A stretch of 64,000 nt of DNA from Aeromonas bestiarum (GCF_000819745.1 NZ_CDDA01000038.1:62001-126000), one strand, 5' to 3'; shown: positions 1 through 10,700, counted from the stretch's first letter. Notes: generated by a model not told the origin, from the sequence alone. Numbers and translations are program-made.

Positions 1-706
1 CATCACCAGTCAGTTTCACCTTACCGTTGGTGTCCCCTGTGCCCACCGTCATCGCGTAGCAGGACTTGAACAGCTCAATAGCAAAATCACGGATACCCGG
101 ATCATCGGACTTGTAACCATAACAACGGGTCATCTGCTCCCAAAAGAAACTGCCCAGATTGCACCGTTCGACCAGCTTGATTTTCTCGTCGCGACCCTCT
201 GCCAGCTCATGCAACAGGTTCTCCATTACCGCATCCATGCGTGGCTCGCTACTGGCGCATACCGCCAGCATCTTCAGGCGGATCTGTCCTGCGGTGTCGT
301 CAGGCTTTAACAGCTTCTTCAGAGCATCCTTACGCTTTATCGCCTCAAAGAATGACCCATGGGCCTGTACTACATCCGTAAATTCCAGGCCGAGTTCCAG
401 CTCGGACAGCCAGATAGCCGCCTGATCGGTGCGAAACTCACCGTGAGCCAACTGGACATCCAGCAACCAGTTATTTAGATCGTCGGGCTGCGCACATTCG
501 CGGTAGAGCAGAAATTTCTGTACAGGTTGCTCACGGAGCAACCTGTACTTGATACCGAACTCGTTGTTGGAAAGCGTCAGCTTTTCGATGCCGGGTAGTA
601 CAAGCGCCTCGAAGTCATCGCGCAATTCCTGCTTGGCGTCATACCAGAAAACGATCCGGTACCGATCGAAGAGTTTTATCAAGGCCCGTTCAATCTGACT
701 ACTCAT
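1..706 (-). CDS. pglZ: BREX-1 PglZ, N-terminal part (runs off the left edge)
   Basis: An open frame starts with ATG at 706 and stays open to the window edge, giving 235 residues beginning MSSQIERALIKLFDRYRIVFWYDA when read in pieces. The start overlaps the stop of the upstream DUF262 gene (ATGA), so translation is coupled. The N-terminal sequence and its place after pglX fit the BREX type 1 PglZ (TIGR02687 type), a putative alkaline-phosphatase-fold protein needed for BREX methylation and phage exclusion. The phosphatase domain lies in the missing C-terminal part, so catalytic residues cannot be checked. brxL, the usual last gene of type I BREX, would be expected further left but is not visible. 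Confidence 0.85.
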   Translation of the reverse strand, partial: MSSQIERALIKLFDRYRIVFWYDAKQELRDDFEALVLPGIEKLTLSNNEFGIKYRLLREQPVQKFLLYRECAQPDDLNNWLLDVQLAHGEFRTDQAAIWLSELELGLEFTDVVQAHGSFFEAIKRKDALKKLLKPDDTAGQIRLKMLAVCASSEPRMDAVMENLLHELAEGRDEKIKLVERCNLGSFFWEQMTRCYGYKSDDPGIRDFAIELFKSCYAMTVGTGDTNGKVKLTGD

Positions 707-2586
707 TCCAAAACATCCTCAACCATTTCCTCATCCTGATCCTCAGGCTCTGGTTCTACCGGGATCGCCTGAGCAATAAAAACTCGACTTTTGAGCCGCG
801 CTTTAAGCGCGGCCCTACGCTTGGCAATAAATTCTGGGAAAGCCTCAAATCCAAGATCGATCCCTTCCACCAATAAACTTGCTGCGGTCAGGTTAACCGA
901 TGAATCCTCCAGCCAATCTTTCAGCGGGCGATCAGACTTGCCTATGTTCTGGGAATCATTCAGCAAATGCAGGTTGGCGATGGTGTTCCAGTGACGTGAA
1001 TTTGCATAAAAAGCCATTTTGTCATGGTCATCGACCAGAAAATCCATTTTTTTCAGGTATTTCATTTCAAAATGGCTGCGAGGGTGCAGATGATCAATAT
1101 GGAAAACCTCCGTTGCATTCATTTCCGGGAACAACAAATGCAATAGTGCTCGGCAGCGCCCTTCCCCGTGCTCAATATTCAACAAGCTCTCGATGTACTC
1201 GTCATCAAACCTAAGATCCTTATTGGTTGCAGTGTACCGCTCCATCACTGCCTGCAAAGGGAAATGCTCTTGGTCAAGATGCAGATCCAGTAGCTCGCGC
1301 ATAGATTTCAAGATGGTGTCCGCCTGCCCACCAAACACCCCTTTCAACAGAGCCATATAAAACCAGCGGCCGATCAAGTCTCTCTGCTCTTTATGACGTA
1401 CGAGGTTATTGATACTCTTGAAGAGGGGCTCATGCCCAACTTGTTTTTTATATAGGTAATAACAAACCGGTATGACCGCATTTTTGGATGTTAGTGACTG
1501 AGAGCTAATACCAAACCGACGGACAAGCCGCAGTGTTTGCACAATGCAGTCCTTGATGTCAGACCAGGATAACTGGATCTGCCGAACCTGCTCGGCACTG
1601 AAATTTTTCACCTTGAATCGGACATCTGCCCCGATAAGAACCAGACAGGTTTTCAGCACCCAATCGCGTTCCATGTAAAATCCCATATCAGCGCTTTGGT
1701 GGATCTGGCGAATCAATTCATCCAAGTCATGCCTGAAGTCACCATCCCAATTGGCGACAGCAATCGACATCAGCAGATCAGAAAAATGCAGTTTTGTGCC
1801 GCCACTGTTGGTGCGGATAAATACATCCAGCACATGGTCAATCTCCTGGCTGCCTTCATTGAAATAATGAATAAGGCGCTGTCCCCTGATGGCATCATAC
1901 AGTTTGAGCAGAGTTTTTCGGGCAAACGCGTTGCCTGAAAGCCCCCGCAGCTGTAGTTGAGGTATCACCACCTCCAGCAGCACATCATCGGCACTCTCAT
2001 AATGAGGGAATTTCAGGATCTCATGCAGGCAAAACCAGTGGTGTTTTGCATCATCAGAGGCGCAAGCGCTTTGGTACTGAGCATCGGTCAGAAACCGGAA
2101 GTTGTACTGCATCAGTGACTCGTTGTCTTGCGAGTCAACAGGCTGAGCCAGATCAAGGTACAACTTGCGTGGTGGCAGCACCTTGTCATCCTTGGTTGTC
2201 GGCCACCATACACGAGGCTGTTTGTAGGCATAGGTACCACACAAGCCGATATACAAAGACGTTAGCCGCTGCTGCCCATCAATAATCGCTTTAAAGTTTT
2301 TGTAACTGGCATGAGTTGGCTTGTGAGGATTTTCCTCACAAAATCGCTCACAGTACGACCTCAAAAACTCATAAAACTTGTAGTCATTTTTGATCTCTGC
2401 ACTGTTTACTTCCCACATCATGAAGGAGTTAATCGGGTAGCCTCGCATGATGGAATCGAACAGAACACAGATCTGCTGACTACTCCACACAAACTTGCGC
2501 TGAATGGCAGGCAACAGATAGTCCCCGCCATTAATAGCAGCAATCGCCTCCTGAATGGTAATCGCCTTTTCATATTCACCCGCCAT
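703..2586 (-). CDS. DUF262/DUF1524 (GmrSD/BrxU-like) type IV restriction-type protein inside BREX
   Basis: This is a 627-residue protein. Residues 20-110 carry the DUF262 (GmrS-like, ParB/sulfiredoxin-fold) signatures: the R-K-F-V-W segment near residue 30 and D-G-Q-Q-R at 103-107. The C-terminal DUF1524 (GmrD-like) region has an HNH-type nuclease motif, H-I-D-H at 496-499 followed by paired Asn/His positions around 544-550. GmrSD proteins cut DNA with modified (for example glucosylated) cytosines; the BREX-associated homologue BrxU has this architecture and role. It lies 2 bp downstream of pglX and overlaps pglZ, so it is co-expressed with BREX. Substrate specificity is inferred from the family, not visible here. 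Confidence 0.85.
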   Translation of the reverse strand: MAGEYEKAITIQEAIAAINGGDYLLPAIQRKFVWSSQQICVLFDSIMRGYPINSFMMWEVNSAEIKNDYKFYEFLRSYCERFCEENPHKPTHASYKNFKAIIDGQQRLTSLYIGLCGTYAYKQPRVWWPTTKDDKVLPPRKLYLDLAQPVDSQDNESLMQYNFRFLTDAQYQSACASDDAKHHWFCLHEILKFPHYESADDVLLEVVIPQLQLRGLSGNAFARKTLLKLYDAIRGQRLIHYFNEGSQEIDHVLDVFIRTNSGGTKLHFSDLLMSIAVANWDGDFRHDLDELIRQIHQSADMGFYMERDWVLKTCLVLIGADVRFKVKNFSAEQVRQIQLSWSDIKDCIVQTLRLVRRFGISSQSLTSKNAVIPVCYYLYKKQVGHEPLFKSINNLVRHKEQRDLIGRWFYMALLKGVFGGQADTILKSMRELLDLHLDQEHFPLQAVMERYTATNKDLRFDDEYIESLLNIEHGEGRCRALLHLLFPEMNATEVFHIDHLHPRSHFEMKYLKKMDFLVDDHDKMAFYANSRHWNTIANLHLLNDSQNIGKSDRPLKDWLEDSSVNLTAASLLVEGIDLGFEAFPEFIAKRRAALKARLKSRVFIAQAIPVEPEPEDQDEEMVEDVLE

Positions 2587-2588
2587 GC

Positions 2589-5500
2589 TTAGTCCTCTTT
2601 CGAATCCAGGCCGACGATCTTCTTTAAGGCTGCGCCGAGTTTGGGGTAATTGACCTTGACGCCATCGTCAAGGTCGATCGCCACCTGCTCGGTGGCCAGC
2701 GGGTAGAGCACCTCGCGCTCATACTCCTCCAGCTCGGCGATCATTTTGTTGATCTTTTCTATCTCCTTCAGGGCCTTGGTCTTCTCACCCTGGGAGGCAT
2801 TGGCGCTGATGCTGACCGCCTGCAGGTGGTTCTTGTGGGCGGTCAGCTTGGTGCGGAACTCGCGCAGGTAGTCGTTGAGCACCACGCTGACCGTATCCGG
2901 ACGATAGCGATGCATGTAGATCAGGGCATTGAAGCTACCCTTGGCGCTCGAAAACAGCCAGTAAATGGGACGCTTTTTATAGCGCCTCACATGGTCGCTG
3001 TAGAACTCGTTAACGAAGTAGTCGCGGATGCTGTAGTTACGCTTGCCCTTGATGTTCAGCCCCTGCTCGACAAAGCGCAGATTCTCCTCGTAGTGCTCCT
3101 CGCCAAAGGCCATACGCAGGAACTTGCAGAAACGCTCGGCGATATCGTCGGTAAACCAGTCACCATCGAGCATGGGGATGACATTGTCGGCATCGGCCGG
3201 GAAGCTCGGCTGCGGTACCTGCTTCAGGTAATCAGCAAGGGTCTCGCCCTGGTTGGCCAAGATCAGCCCCGGCTTATCCAGGCTATAGCGGCCAAACATG
3301 CAACCCACGGCATAGGAGACCAGCTCGCGCATCGTATCGGCCAGCAGCAGCGCCTCGAGTTCTTCCTCACTCTTGCCGTTGCCATAGCGGTAGTGCGGGT
3401 TGCAAGTAAGCGTGATCTCAGCCAGCGGCACCTCGGGCGTCAGCTCAGCCTGTAGACCGTAGGCCTCGATAAAGATGCGGTTGTTCTCCTCCTCTAGCCG
3501 CTGCATCTCCTGCGTCATCTCCCACCAGTGGGTGCGAAGCTTCTGGTAGGTAGCCTTTAGGGTTGGCTGGCTGTAGTCAAGATTCAGTATTGGGGTTCTA
3601 ATGAATCCCATCGATGACTCTTGGGAGTTCCAGTCAAACCTTGAGAGTCCGATTGCTACCTGAGCTACTTTAACAATAGAACTTTGCCTATATTCACTAG
3701 GAACTGGTAAGTTCACCAAACTTCCAGGATTGAAGTCCATTGTCGGACATATGATTTCCAATATTTTCGAACATGCTTTGCTTAACAAAAGAGACAATAG
3801 ACCAGGAGTTTCTCTTTCATCTTGAAGAAAAAACATACTCCCTTTTTGGTCGAATATACCATTATCATCTTTCATCCGTGCAGAAAAAGAGCCCGAGCTC
3901 AAATTCGTATAGGTTATCCCATTTTTGAAATATCTATCCCTATTTCGAATAACAGCGCTTGGGTGCTGAATAATATGTATCCCATCATCCAACCAGTCAA
4001 CGACCAAGTCATTATTACCATACCACTTACGAAATTCTCCGCCTTTCGAATAGGGAACCCAGCGCCAGTCTAAATTATCTTGATTTTTAAGTGAAGATAG
4101 GTTTACTTCACTCCAAGATCTGATAAATCTATTGTTATCACCTGTTTGCAATCCAACTAAAACATCAGATATAGTTCCCAGCTTAGGCAGCCTTTTGAAA
4201 TTACTTAGCATTTCCTTGGTCAACCAATAGGCGATTGGTACACTCGGAATTTCCTTGAAATCGGTTTGCGCCGCAACAAAACGACCAAAATTTTTATCTA
4301 GAAATAATTTTTCAATTGCCTCAGGGGCACGAACTTGGACGTGCTTTTCAAATAACCGTCTAAATATACCTCTAAATCCTGGTTCTGGTTTTTTGTTTTT
4401 TACTACAAAGGCAACACTTCCAAAATCGGAACCAAAAATACCCCGCCCAAGGTGAAGCATTGACATCAACATCTGACTTTGTACTAATCTCTTTCGGAGT
4501 TTTTCAAATGAGTTTAGGAACATCCATGATGGAAGATTGATGATACTGTAATAACCTAAAGGTACAGAAAGCTGTTTTGCAGAACGCATGAAACAGGTCA
4601 TTAAATCAGATTTTTCTTCTGGATATTCTTCTCTCAGCCACGTTTTCAGACGAGAATTCATACCACCAGCATTCATGTATGGCGGATTCGCGATTACCAC
4701 ATGGTATTTTTGACTGAGGTAGTCAGCCTGCCGCAGGGCCAGTAGCACCTTGTCGTGGGAGGCTTTCAGGAACAGCTGTCCGGAGACATCCTTAGCCTCC
4801 AATACTTGCATCACTCTCGCCACGTCGGTGAGTTCTGGCCGGATCAAAGAGCCGAAGTTGTTGGCCTCTTCAAACTGCCGCAGGGTGGATTGCAGAGGGG
4901 CGGTGAGCAGGTCACGCCCAACAAAATCCATATACTCGTTTAGCTCACCCTCATCGAAGCGTACGTTCTCCAGCACGCAAATATTCGGCTTGACGCTTTT
5001 GTTAAAGAAACGACGCTGCTTGGCACGGGCTTTCATGGTCAGCGCAAAGGCCGCCAGCTCCCCGGCCCGCTCATCAATCTCGATGCCGTACAGGTTATGG
5101 ATGAGGATCAGCGCAGGGATCTCGGCTGGCTCGTAGCCTTCCTCTTCGTAGATGGCATAGAGCAGATCGAAGGCGTAGGTGAGCATATGACCGGAGCCGC
5201 AGGCCGGATCACAGATCTTGATCTCTTCCGGCTTGGCTATGCGCAGGAAGTCACTCTCTGGCTGTTCCGGTTCGATGTAATACTCCATCTGCTCGACTAA
5301 TTTCGAGCCCGGACGATTGAGCAGCCACAGGCGGCCGAGGGAGTTTTCCACCAGATAACGGACGATCCAGTGTGGGGTAAACAGCTGGGTAGCTGCGGGA
5401 ATGTTCTCGGACGTGATCTTCTTGCCTTTTTTCAATCCTTCAAAAACGGCATCTTTTTTCTCGGAGATGTAGAACTGGTAGAGCCAGCCGATCACCTCGA

Positions 5501-6086
5501 CATCCTCACAAGTTTCCGGCGTCATCGCCTCGCGGGTATAGGCAAGAATAGAGTTGCCCGAGAGCAGGTCGTCGGGCATCAACAGTTCGGTGTAGTCATC
5601 GATACGCTGGAACAGAAACGGCATCGCCCTGTTCCAGAAATTGCAGGCGGCCACCACCAGCAGGCGATAGGCCTCACCTTGCGGATCGCGACTGGGCACT
5701 TTGCCATTGAGCAGATCAAAGATCTGCTGCCTGACTTTCTCCGGTACCATATCATCATCGATATGTCCCATCTTGGCTTCGGCCAGGATCTCGGGCTGGA
5801 ACTGACCTGCATCGGCAGGTGAGACAATATTCACCCGGTTGTAGCGGTTTATATCCATGAAACGCAGGGCGCAGAAGCGGTTGAACCAGATGTAAGCAAC
5901 ACGATCAATAACGTGCTCCTGGCTGCTTTCTTGAATCGCTGCTTCCAGTTTTTTCACTGCCGCCGGATGCTCTCGACGGACTGAGCTTTCACTCGCCAAT
6001 ACCAGCTTTAACTTGCTGCTAACTTGTTCGAGCAGGCTGCGCCGGGCGAACTGGGCGAATTTTTTGAGTTTTGTGGTTTCCATCAC
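2589..6086 (-). CDS. pglX: BREX-1 adenine-specific DNA methyltransferase PglX
   Basis: This 1165-residue protein is the usual size for BREX PglX (BrxX). It has the SAM-binding motif D-P-A-C-G-S-G near residue 295 and the N6-adenine catalytic motif N-P-P-Y at 467-470, so it should methylate one adenine of the host BREX site and set self/non-self. It starts 1 nt after the stop of the 179-residue gene; the first two codons are both ATG. The segment encoding roughly residues 462-832 is visibly more AT-rich than the rest. It begins at the catalytic motif and covers the likely target-recognition region, suggesting that specificity was exchanged separately from the body. Confidence 0.95.
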   Translation of the reverse strand: MMETTKLKKFAQFARRSLLEQVSSKLKLVLASESSVRREHPAAVKKLEAAIQESSQEHVIDRVAYIWFNRFCALRFMDINRYNRVNIVSPADAGQFQPEILAEAKMGHIDDDMVPEKVRQQIFDLLNGKVPSRDPQGEAYRLLVVAACNFWNRAMPFLFQRIDDYTELLMPDDLLSGNSILAYTREAMTPETCEDVEVIGWLYQFYISEKKDAVFEGLKKGKKITSENIPAATQLFTPHWIVRYLVENSLGRLWLLNRPGSKLVEQMEYYIEPEQPESDFLRIAKPEEIKICDPACGSGHMLTYAFDLLYAIYEEEGYEPAEIPALILIHNLYGIEIDERAGELAAFALTMKARAKQRRFFNKSVKPNICVLENVRFDEGELNEYMDFVGRDLLTAPLQSTLRQFEEANNFGSLIRPELTDVARVMQVLEAKDVSGQLFLKASHDKVLLALRQADYLSQKYHVVIANPPYMNAGGMNSRLKTWLREEYPEEKSDLMTCFMRSAKQLSVPLGYYSIINLPSWMFLNSFEKLRKRLVQSQMLMSMLHLGRGIFGSDFGSVAFVVKNKKPEPGFRGIFRRLFEKHVQVRAPEAIEKLFLDKNFGRFVAAQTDFKEIPSVPIAYWLTKEMLSNFKRLPKLGTISDVLVGLQTGDNNRFIRSWSEVNLSSLKNQDNLDWRWVPYSKGGEFRKWYGNNDLVVDWLDDGIHIIQHPSAVIRNRDRYFKNGITYTNLSSGSFSARMKDDNGIFDQKGSMFFLQDERETPGLLSLLLSKACSKILEIICPTMDFNPGSLVNLPVPSEYRQSSIVKVAQVAIGLSRFDWNSQESSMGFIRTPILNLDYSQPTLKATYQKLRTHWWEMTQEMQRLEEENNRIFIEAYGLQAELTPEVPLAEITLTCNPHYRYGNGKSEEELEALLLADTMRELVSYAVGCMFGRYSLDKPGLILANQGETLADYLKQVPQPSFPADADNVIPMLDGDWFTDDIAERFCKFLRMAFGEEHYEENLRFVEQGLNIKGKRNYSIRDYFVNEFYSDHVRRYKKRPIYWLFSSAKGSFNALIYMHRYRPDTVSVVLNDYLREFRTKLTAHKNHLQAVSISANASQGEKTKALKEIEKINKMIAELEEYEREVLYPLATEQVAIDLDDGVKVNYPKLGAALKKIVGLDSKED

Positions 6087-6087
6087 T

Positions 6088-6627
6088 TTAGGCTCCTGCG
6101 GCTACAGCAGCGGCCAGACGGGTAACCGGCCACTTCGGGAAGTTTTCATTCCATTTGTTTAGATTGACGACTTGGCAACTTGTAGCCAAGGCATGAGTCC
6201 AGCGACGCGACGCTTTCCCCACTGGCAGTTCCTTTTTCAGGGATTTCTGCATCCGGCTGTTCAACGCGTTGTCAAAGGTGAGTAGGCAGATATAGTGGAT
6301 TGGCTTATCCACCTTCTGCTCGGCGTGCCGGTAAAGATAAGAATCCCGAAACTTGTATTTCAGGTAGTTTTTCAGCCACTTAAAGCTGGCTTGCCGCAAT
6401 TTCTTTTCATCGTCAGTCGCCGTGCCAAGGATGTCGTAAATCGACGGGTCGTCGTAGTCCTTCAGTTCCACGTAGACATAGGCCTCCTCGAATTCGGCGA
6501 CGATGTCGACGCCTTTCATAGGCGCCCCGTGAAATGTGGGTTTGGTGCTGTCCTTCTCGTCGAAGACGAAAGCGTCCAAAGCATCCTCAAATCGAAATTC
6601 GAAACCATCAGCCTCTACAATCCTCAC
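6088..6627 (-). CDS. Small PD-(D/E)XK nuclease-like protein between the ATPase and pglX
   Basis: This is a 179-residue protein of no family I can name. Residues 41-56 fit a PD-(D/E)XK nuclease core: D41 on one hydrophobic strand (G-V-D-I-V-A-E-F) and E54-L-K56 on the next (Y-V-Y-V-E-L-K-D-Y), with an earlier acidic residue at E14. A basic stretch with repeated K, W and Y around residues 80-100 could bind nucleic acid. Its ATG overlaps the stop of the AAA ATPase gene (ATGA), and pglX starts 1 nt after its stop, so it is locked into the BREX operon. The nuclease assignment is inference from the motif pattern; it might instead be a catalytically dead or structural partner of the ATPase. Confidence 0.55.
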   Translation of the reverse strand: MRIVEADGFEFRFEDALDAFVFDEKDSTKPTFHGAPMKGVDIVAEFEEAYVYVELKDYDDPSIYDILGTATDDEKKLRQASFKWLKNYLKYKFRDSYLYRHAEQKVDKPIHYICLLTFDNALNSRMQKSLKKELPVGKASRRWTHALATSCQVVNLNKWNENFPKWPVTRLAAAVAAGA

Positions 6628-7739
6628 TTGCCTAGGCCTCCCATGTCGTTTTCTATCTCTTGGTTAATCAGAAAGCCAAAGGCTTCGTCAATCGGGTTCG
6701 GCGTGATTTCCAAATAGTCATCGGTGGAGGCAACGTTGATCTCGGAAGTTTCGGCATCACGGTACAAGCTATGGAAACGCACGTGGTCACCCTTGCCTTC
6801 CTCCATAAGGAGATCAAACCACTTGAGCAACACATAGTCGTGGGTGGCAACTACAACTTGTTGGCCATTTCTGGTTAGTTCAAGTAACAGCTCAACCACA
6901 AGTTTCATCAACTTGGGGTTGAGGTTGGCTTCGGGTTCGTCCCAAATTAGAACGCCACTGCGACCTGGATTCAGTTCGTGATTCTCCAAGAGCAACTGCA
7001 AAGTTCCAAGCTTGCGCAGACCCTCAGCGGTCATATCGGCAGAGTCGCTGCGCTTGACCCGAAATGTCAGCTGACCATGATTTTCGCTCTGAATGTCTTT
7101 GACACGCTCGTAATGACCTGCCTTAAAGGCAACAACCGGCTCACTTGCAGCCTCGGTAACGTCAAATCTACCGCCTAGAAGCTCAACCAACTTCAGGTAA
7201 ATTGCTGAGAACCTGGGGTCTTGGTCTATTTTTTCCCCCGCTGCCGCGTCAGGCGCCGTAGCCAAGCTTTTTGCGACATCCAGATAGCTTTGGTCAAACA
7301 ACAGAGCGAGCGTTTCCGGATGCGATTTTATCGCCAAGATCCCTTTCATCAGGGAGAGCACTTCCTTCACCGGAATCAGGTTTGGCGAGCCTACGGTGGG
7401 AGTGACAACAAACTTCTCTTGAGCCAGCTTTTGGGAGTTGGCAGAAAAATTGATTGAGATAGTCTGGCCCAGAGCAAGTTCACACTTGAGTTCCGCTTTG
7501 GACTTGCCGTCTTCTCCAACCAGCCCTTTGAGAGAACCACTCAAAGGGCGGAATAAGCGCAATAGCTCATCCGCTTTAACTTCCTGCTGTGCAAGAGATT
7601 TATTGGCAAAGTACAGGGCCTTCAGGATCTGAGTCTTGCCAGTGCCATTTTCACCAATGATCACGTTGAGCTTGGGGGATAGCTCCAGCTTCAAATCGTT
7701 AAAGGCCGTAAAGTTCTTTAACGCAATACGCTCGATCAT
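6624..7739 (-). CDS. AAA15/AAA21-type ATPase embedded in BREX
   Basis: A 371-residue ABC/SMC-like ATPase with a RecF/OLD-style N-terminus (M-I-E-R-I-A-L-K-N-F). Walker A is G-E-N-G-T-G-K-T at 29-36, a signature-like segment lies at 237-245, Walker B with catalytic Glu (V-L-I-W-D-E-P) spans 263-269, and the switch His is H300. Such ATPases act as sensors or motors in defence systems, usually with a dedicated nuclease partner (PARIS AriA/AriB, Septu PtuA/PtuB). Here the adjacent 179-residue protein would be that partner. It overlaps brxC upstream and the small gene downstream, each by ATGA. It is not part of the six-gene BREX core; its role there is unknown. Confidence 0.8.
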   Translation of the reverse strand: MIERIALKNFTAFNDLKLELSPKLNVIIGENGTGKTQILKALYFANKSLAQQEVKADELLRLFRPLSGSLKGLVGEDGKSKAELKCELALGQTISINFSANSQKLAQEKFVVTPTVGSPNLIPVKEVLSLMKGILAIKSHPETLALLFDQSYLDVAKSLATAPDAAAGEKIDQDPRFSAIYLKLVELLGGRFDVTEAASEPVVAFKAGHYERVKDIQSENHGQLTFRVKRSDSADMTAEGLRKLGTLQLLLENHELNPGRSGVLIWDEPEANLNPKLMKLVVELLLELTRNGQQVVVATHDYVLLKWFDLLMEEGKGDHVRFHSLYRDAETSEINVASTDDYLEITPNPIDEAFGFLINQEIENDMGGLGK

Positions 7740-10700
7740 ATCTGCACCCTTTTTCCTTTACGAATTTCATCTAGCAGTGCCTCACGCATGGATTCCAGGT
7801 AGTGTTCCACGTCGGTTTCATCGGCCAGCCAGGCTTTGTCATAGGTTGCCCTTACTTGGCGAACATTGACGTATTCGACCTTGGGCGGTTGTGGTGCAGG
7901 AGGCGCTTTATCACCCGGCTTGGCAGGTGAGGCGGTTGGTGTCACTACCGGTCGTGGGGTCGCCAAATCGACCATGCGGGAGAGGAGCTTTTGATAACCT
8001 TGCTCTTCAAAGTAGCGGAGACGGTCGTTGATCACGGCGATCAGCGGCTGCTGCTCGATATGGCAGATCAGCTCCTGATAGGGCTTATCCAACTCTGCCT
8101 GACGCTCTTGCGGTAGCTTTTGGTACTCACCCATCCCCTGCATGCGCGTCTGCATGGTTTGCAGGGTGTCCTTGGCGTGCGCACGCGTTTGCTGCACCAC
8201 TTGACTGACTTTCTCAGCCAGGGAGTCCACCAGCATTTTGACCTGTTGGATCCGGTTGCCTGTAAAGCAGCGTGGGTCGTGCAACTTCTCGCTGATCTCG
8301 GTGACCTCGCCCCCTTGCACATAGGTGAAGTTGGGCTCCTGGGTTTGAACGAACTTATGGGCGTTATCGAAGATCTCTTTCTGTGGGCCGCTCATAAATT
8401 TGCGGACCGGATCGATGATACCTTCCTTCATCTCGAGCAGCGCATCTTCCTGGCGGGCAAGTTCGGTCAGGTACCAGGTATAGGGCTTGCCGGTTAACTC
8501 CTTGAGCTTCTCAAGTACCGGTTTCAGTGCATTGAGGAACGGATACTGAGATGCTTGGGCCGCCAGTGGGGTGAGCTGATGCATAAGCTCCTGCAATGCA
8601 GTATTGGTTTCCTTGCCGAGCGCCTTCGCTTCACTCGCACCGGGCGGGGCATCGAAGAAATCTTCATAGAACTCCTTGAGGACACGAACCTGAGATTGGG
8701 TAAACTCGACTTGAGGCTCCAGCACCACATTGCCGTGGCCATGGGTGTTGCGCAGCGCCCGTTCCAGGTCGTCCTCTTCCAGCAAGTTGCCATCAACACG
8801 CACCTCGACCTTGCCGCGAGCACACAAGTTAGCCAGGGTACAAAGCACGGCGGCGTAGTACCAGCCGTAGGGTTTGCGCTCGAATTTCTCCAACAGGTTT
8901 TTCAGAGTGGTACGCACTCCGCCTCGATTATTGCTCTGGATGAACGCCAATAGTTCCTGCTCGGATTCGGCCAGTGACGTGACATCGTTGCCAAAAAGCC
9001 CTTCACCCGAAGCTTTAAGGCACTGACTGATGTCGTTCTCGGTGTAGGCAATGCCGCGCAGCATGCGCAGATTTGGATAGATTCGCGCAATCAGCTCATG
9101 AAAACCGCGCAGTACGCGGGTTTGTGCATCCTCAGAACCAATCTCGATGTCGGCTCCTGCCACGAACAGCTTGGCCTTGCCCATCAAGTTTTGAACGCGC
9201 TGCTGCAGCTCGGCATACCGTTCCCGGTTCTGGAAGCCCTTGTCGGTCAGGATGCGCTTCACCGCCTCCTGTTGGGTGATCGTGATATTATGACGGATGT
9301 ATTTCTCCGTCCGTTTGTACATCAAGATGTCGCGTATGAGGCGTTCATCAGCGGGCATGAGAACAAATAGCTCATCTGTTTTGTAAGCCGAGCTGGTTCT
9401 GAGCATCTGTTCACTTTCTGCATGCTCATGAAATGGGCTGATGACATGGATGGCCAGCTCGTACTCGCGTCCGTGCAACCTGTCATCGAGCTTTCTGGAA
9501 AAAGGGTAGTCTTGGCCCTGACCGTTCGATGAAGAGGCGTCGTAACGGATCTTCCGGTGTTTGATCACGTAGTCAAAGATGATTTTCTCCAGTTCGGCGG
9601 CAACATCCGATGACTCCACCTCGGTGATCTTGATTTCCTGCTCGACGTCTTTTTCTTCATCGGTCAGAAATTCATAGAGCTCACCATTGCGTTGCACATA
9701 GGTCTGCTGCTCCAAGAGACTGAGGGCTTCTTCGACACGTTTTCGAAGTTGAGGTAGGTCCCGATTGAAGCTGCCCAGCATCAAGACACACAGGTTACGA
9801 ACCGTCGGCTTGAACTCTTTGACGTACTTGACTAGGAAGAGTGTTTTCAACAGCCGGATCGCAAAGGGACCATCCAGATGATTTTCCGCCTGGATAATAG
9901 CCCGCTGAATATTCGATTTGAGCGCGGTGCGGATGCCTTCGAACATCAGGTCGAAGGTTGCCAGCTGGCCGATTTCATGATCCCCAATCTGGATCGCCAC
10001 CTGCTGGAACACTCCGAGCATGGAGCGTTCACCCACCGAGCTGTGCTTACCCTCAAAGGCGTTATGTTGTGACAGATTCTGAATAGCCGACTGAAACAAT
10101 GCGAACTGGTACGGAATAAATGGATAGCTGTGAATGAAGTGATCCCGGTCCTGATAATTCCGGTAGGTTTGCGAACCATCGGCAAAGTCGAACAGGGTCT
10201 TAAAATTGTTGGCTTCTGCGTGATAAATGTCCGAAAGAAGACGCACGCCGTCTTCAGTTTTCATCAGCAAACGCTTTTGGATAACCTCTGCCACGTCGGC
10301 ACTGGTCAGCTTCATCCGGTTGGCGAACCGGGCCTGGATTTTCGAGAAGTCGTTTCCTTGCTGTTTGCCCATCTCGCCGACAACCGTTCCCATCTCCTCC
10401 TGGGCAGTCACAATGACCCATGCGCGACCTCGGCATTTGGTAGCCAAGCTCTCGGCAATGGTCTGGAGGTTGGTCATCAGCTTGACGTTTTCAGCGATGT
10501 ACTGACCGACCTCATCAACAAAGAAATTCAGACGAAAGTCGGGAGATTGACTCTCGATATAGGCATTCACCTGTTCGGCAAAATCCTCGATGGAGACTCG
10601 GTATTGGCTACGGTATTTATCAAGTATCCCCATGGCCAATGTCTCATCACTACCGGTCACCAGGGCATAGGCTTTGGCAATGTTTTTTGCCTCCAGCAAC

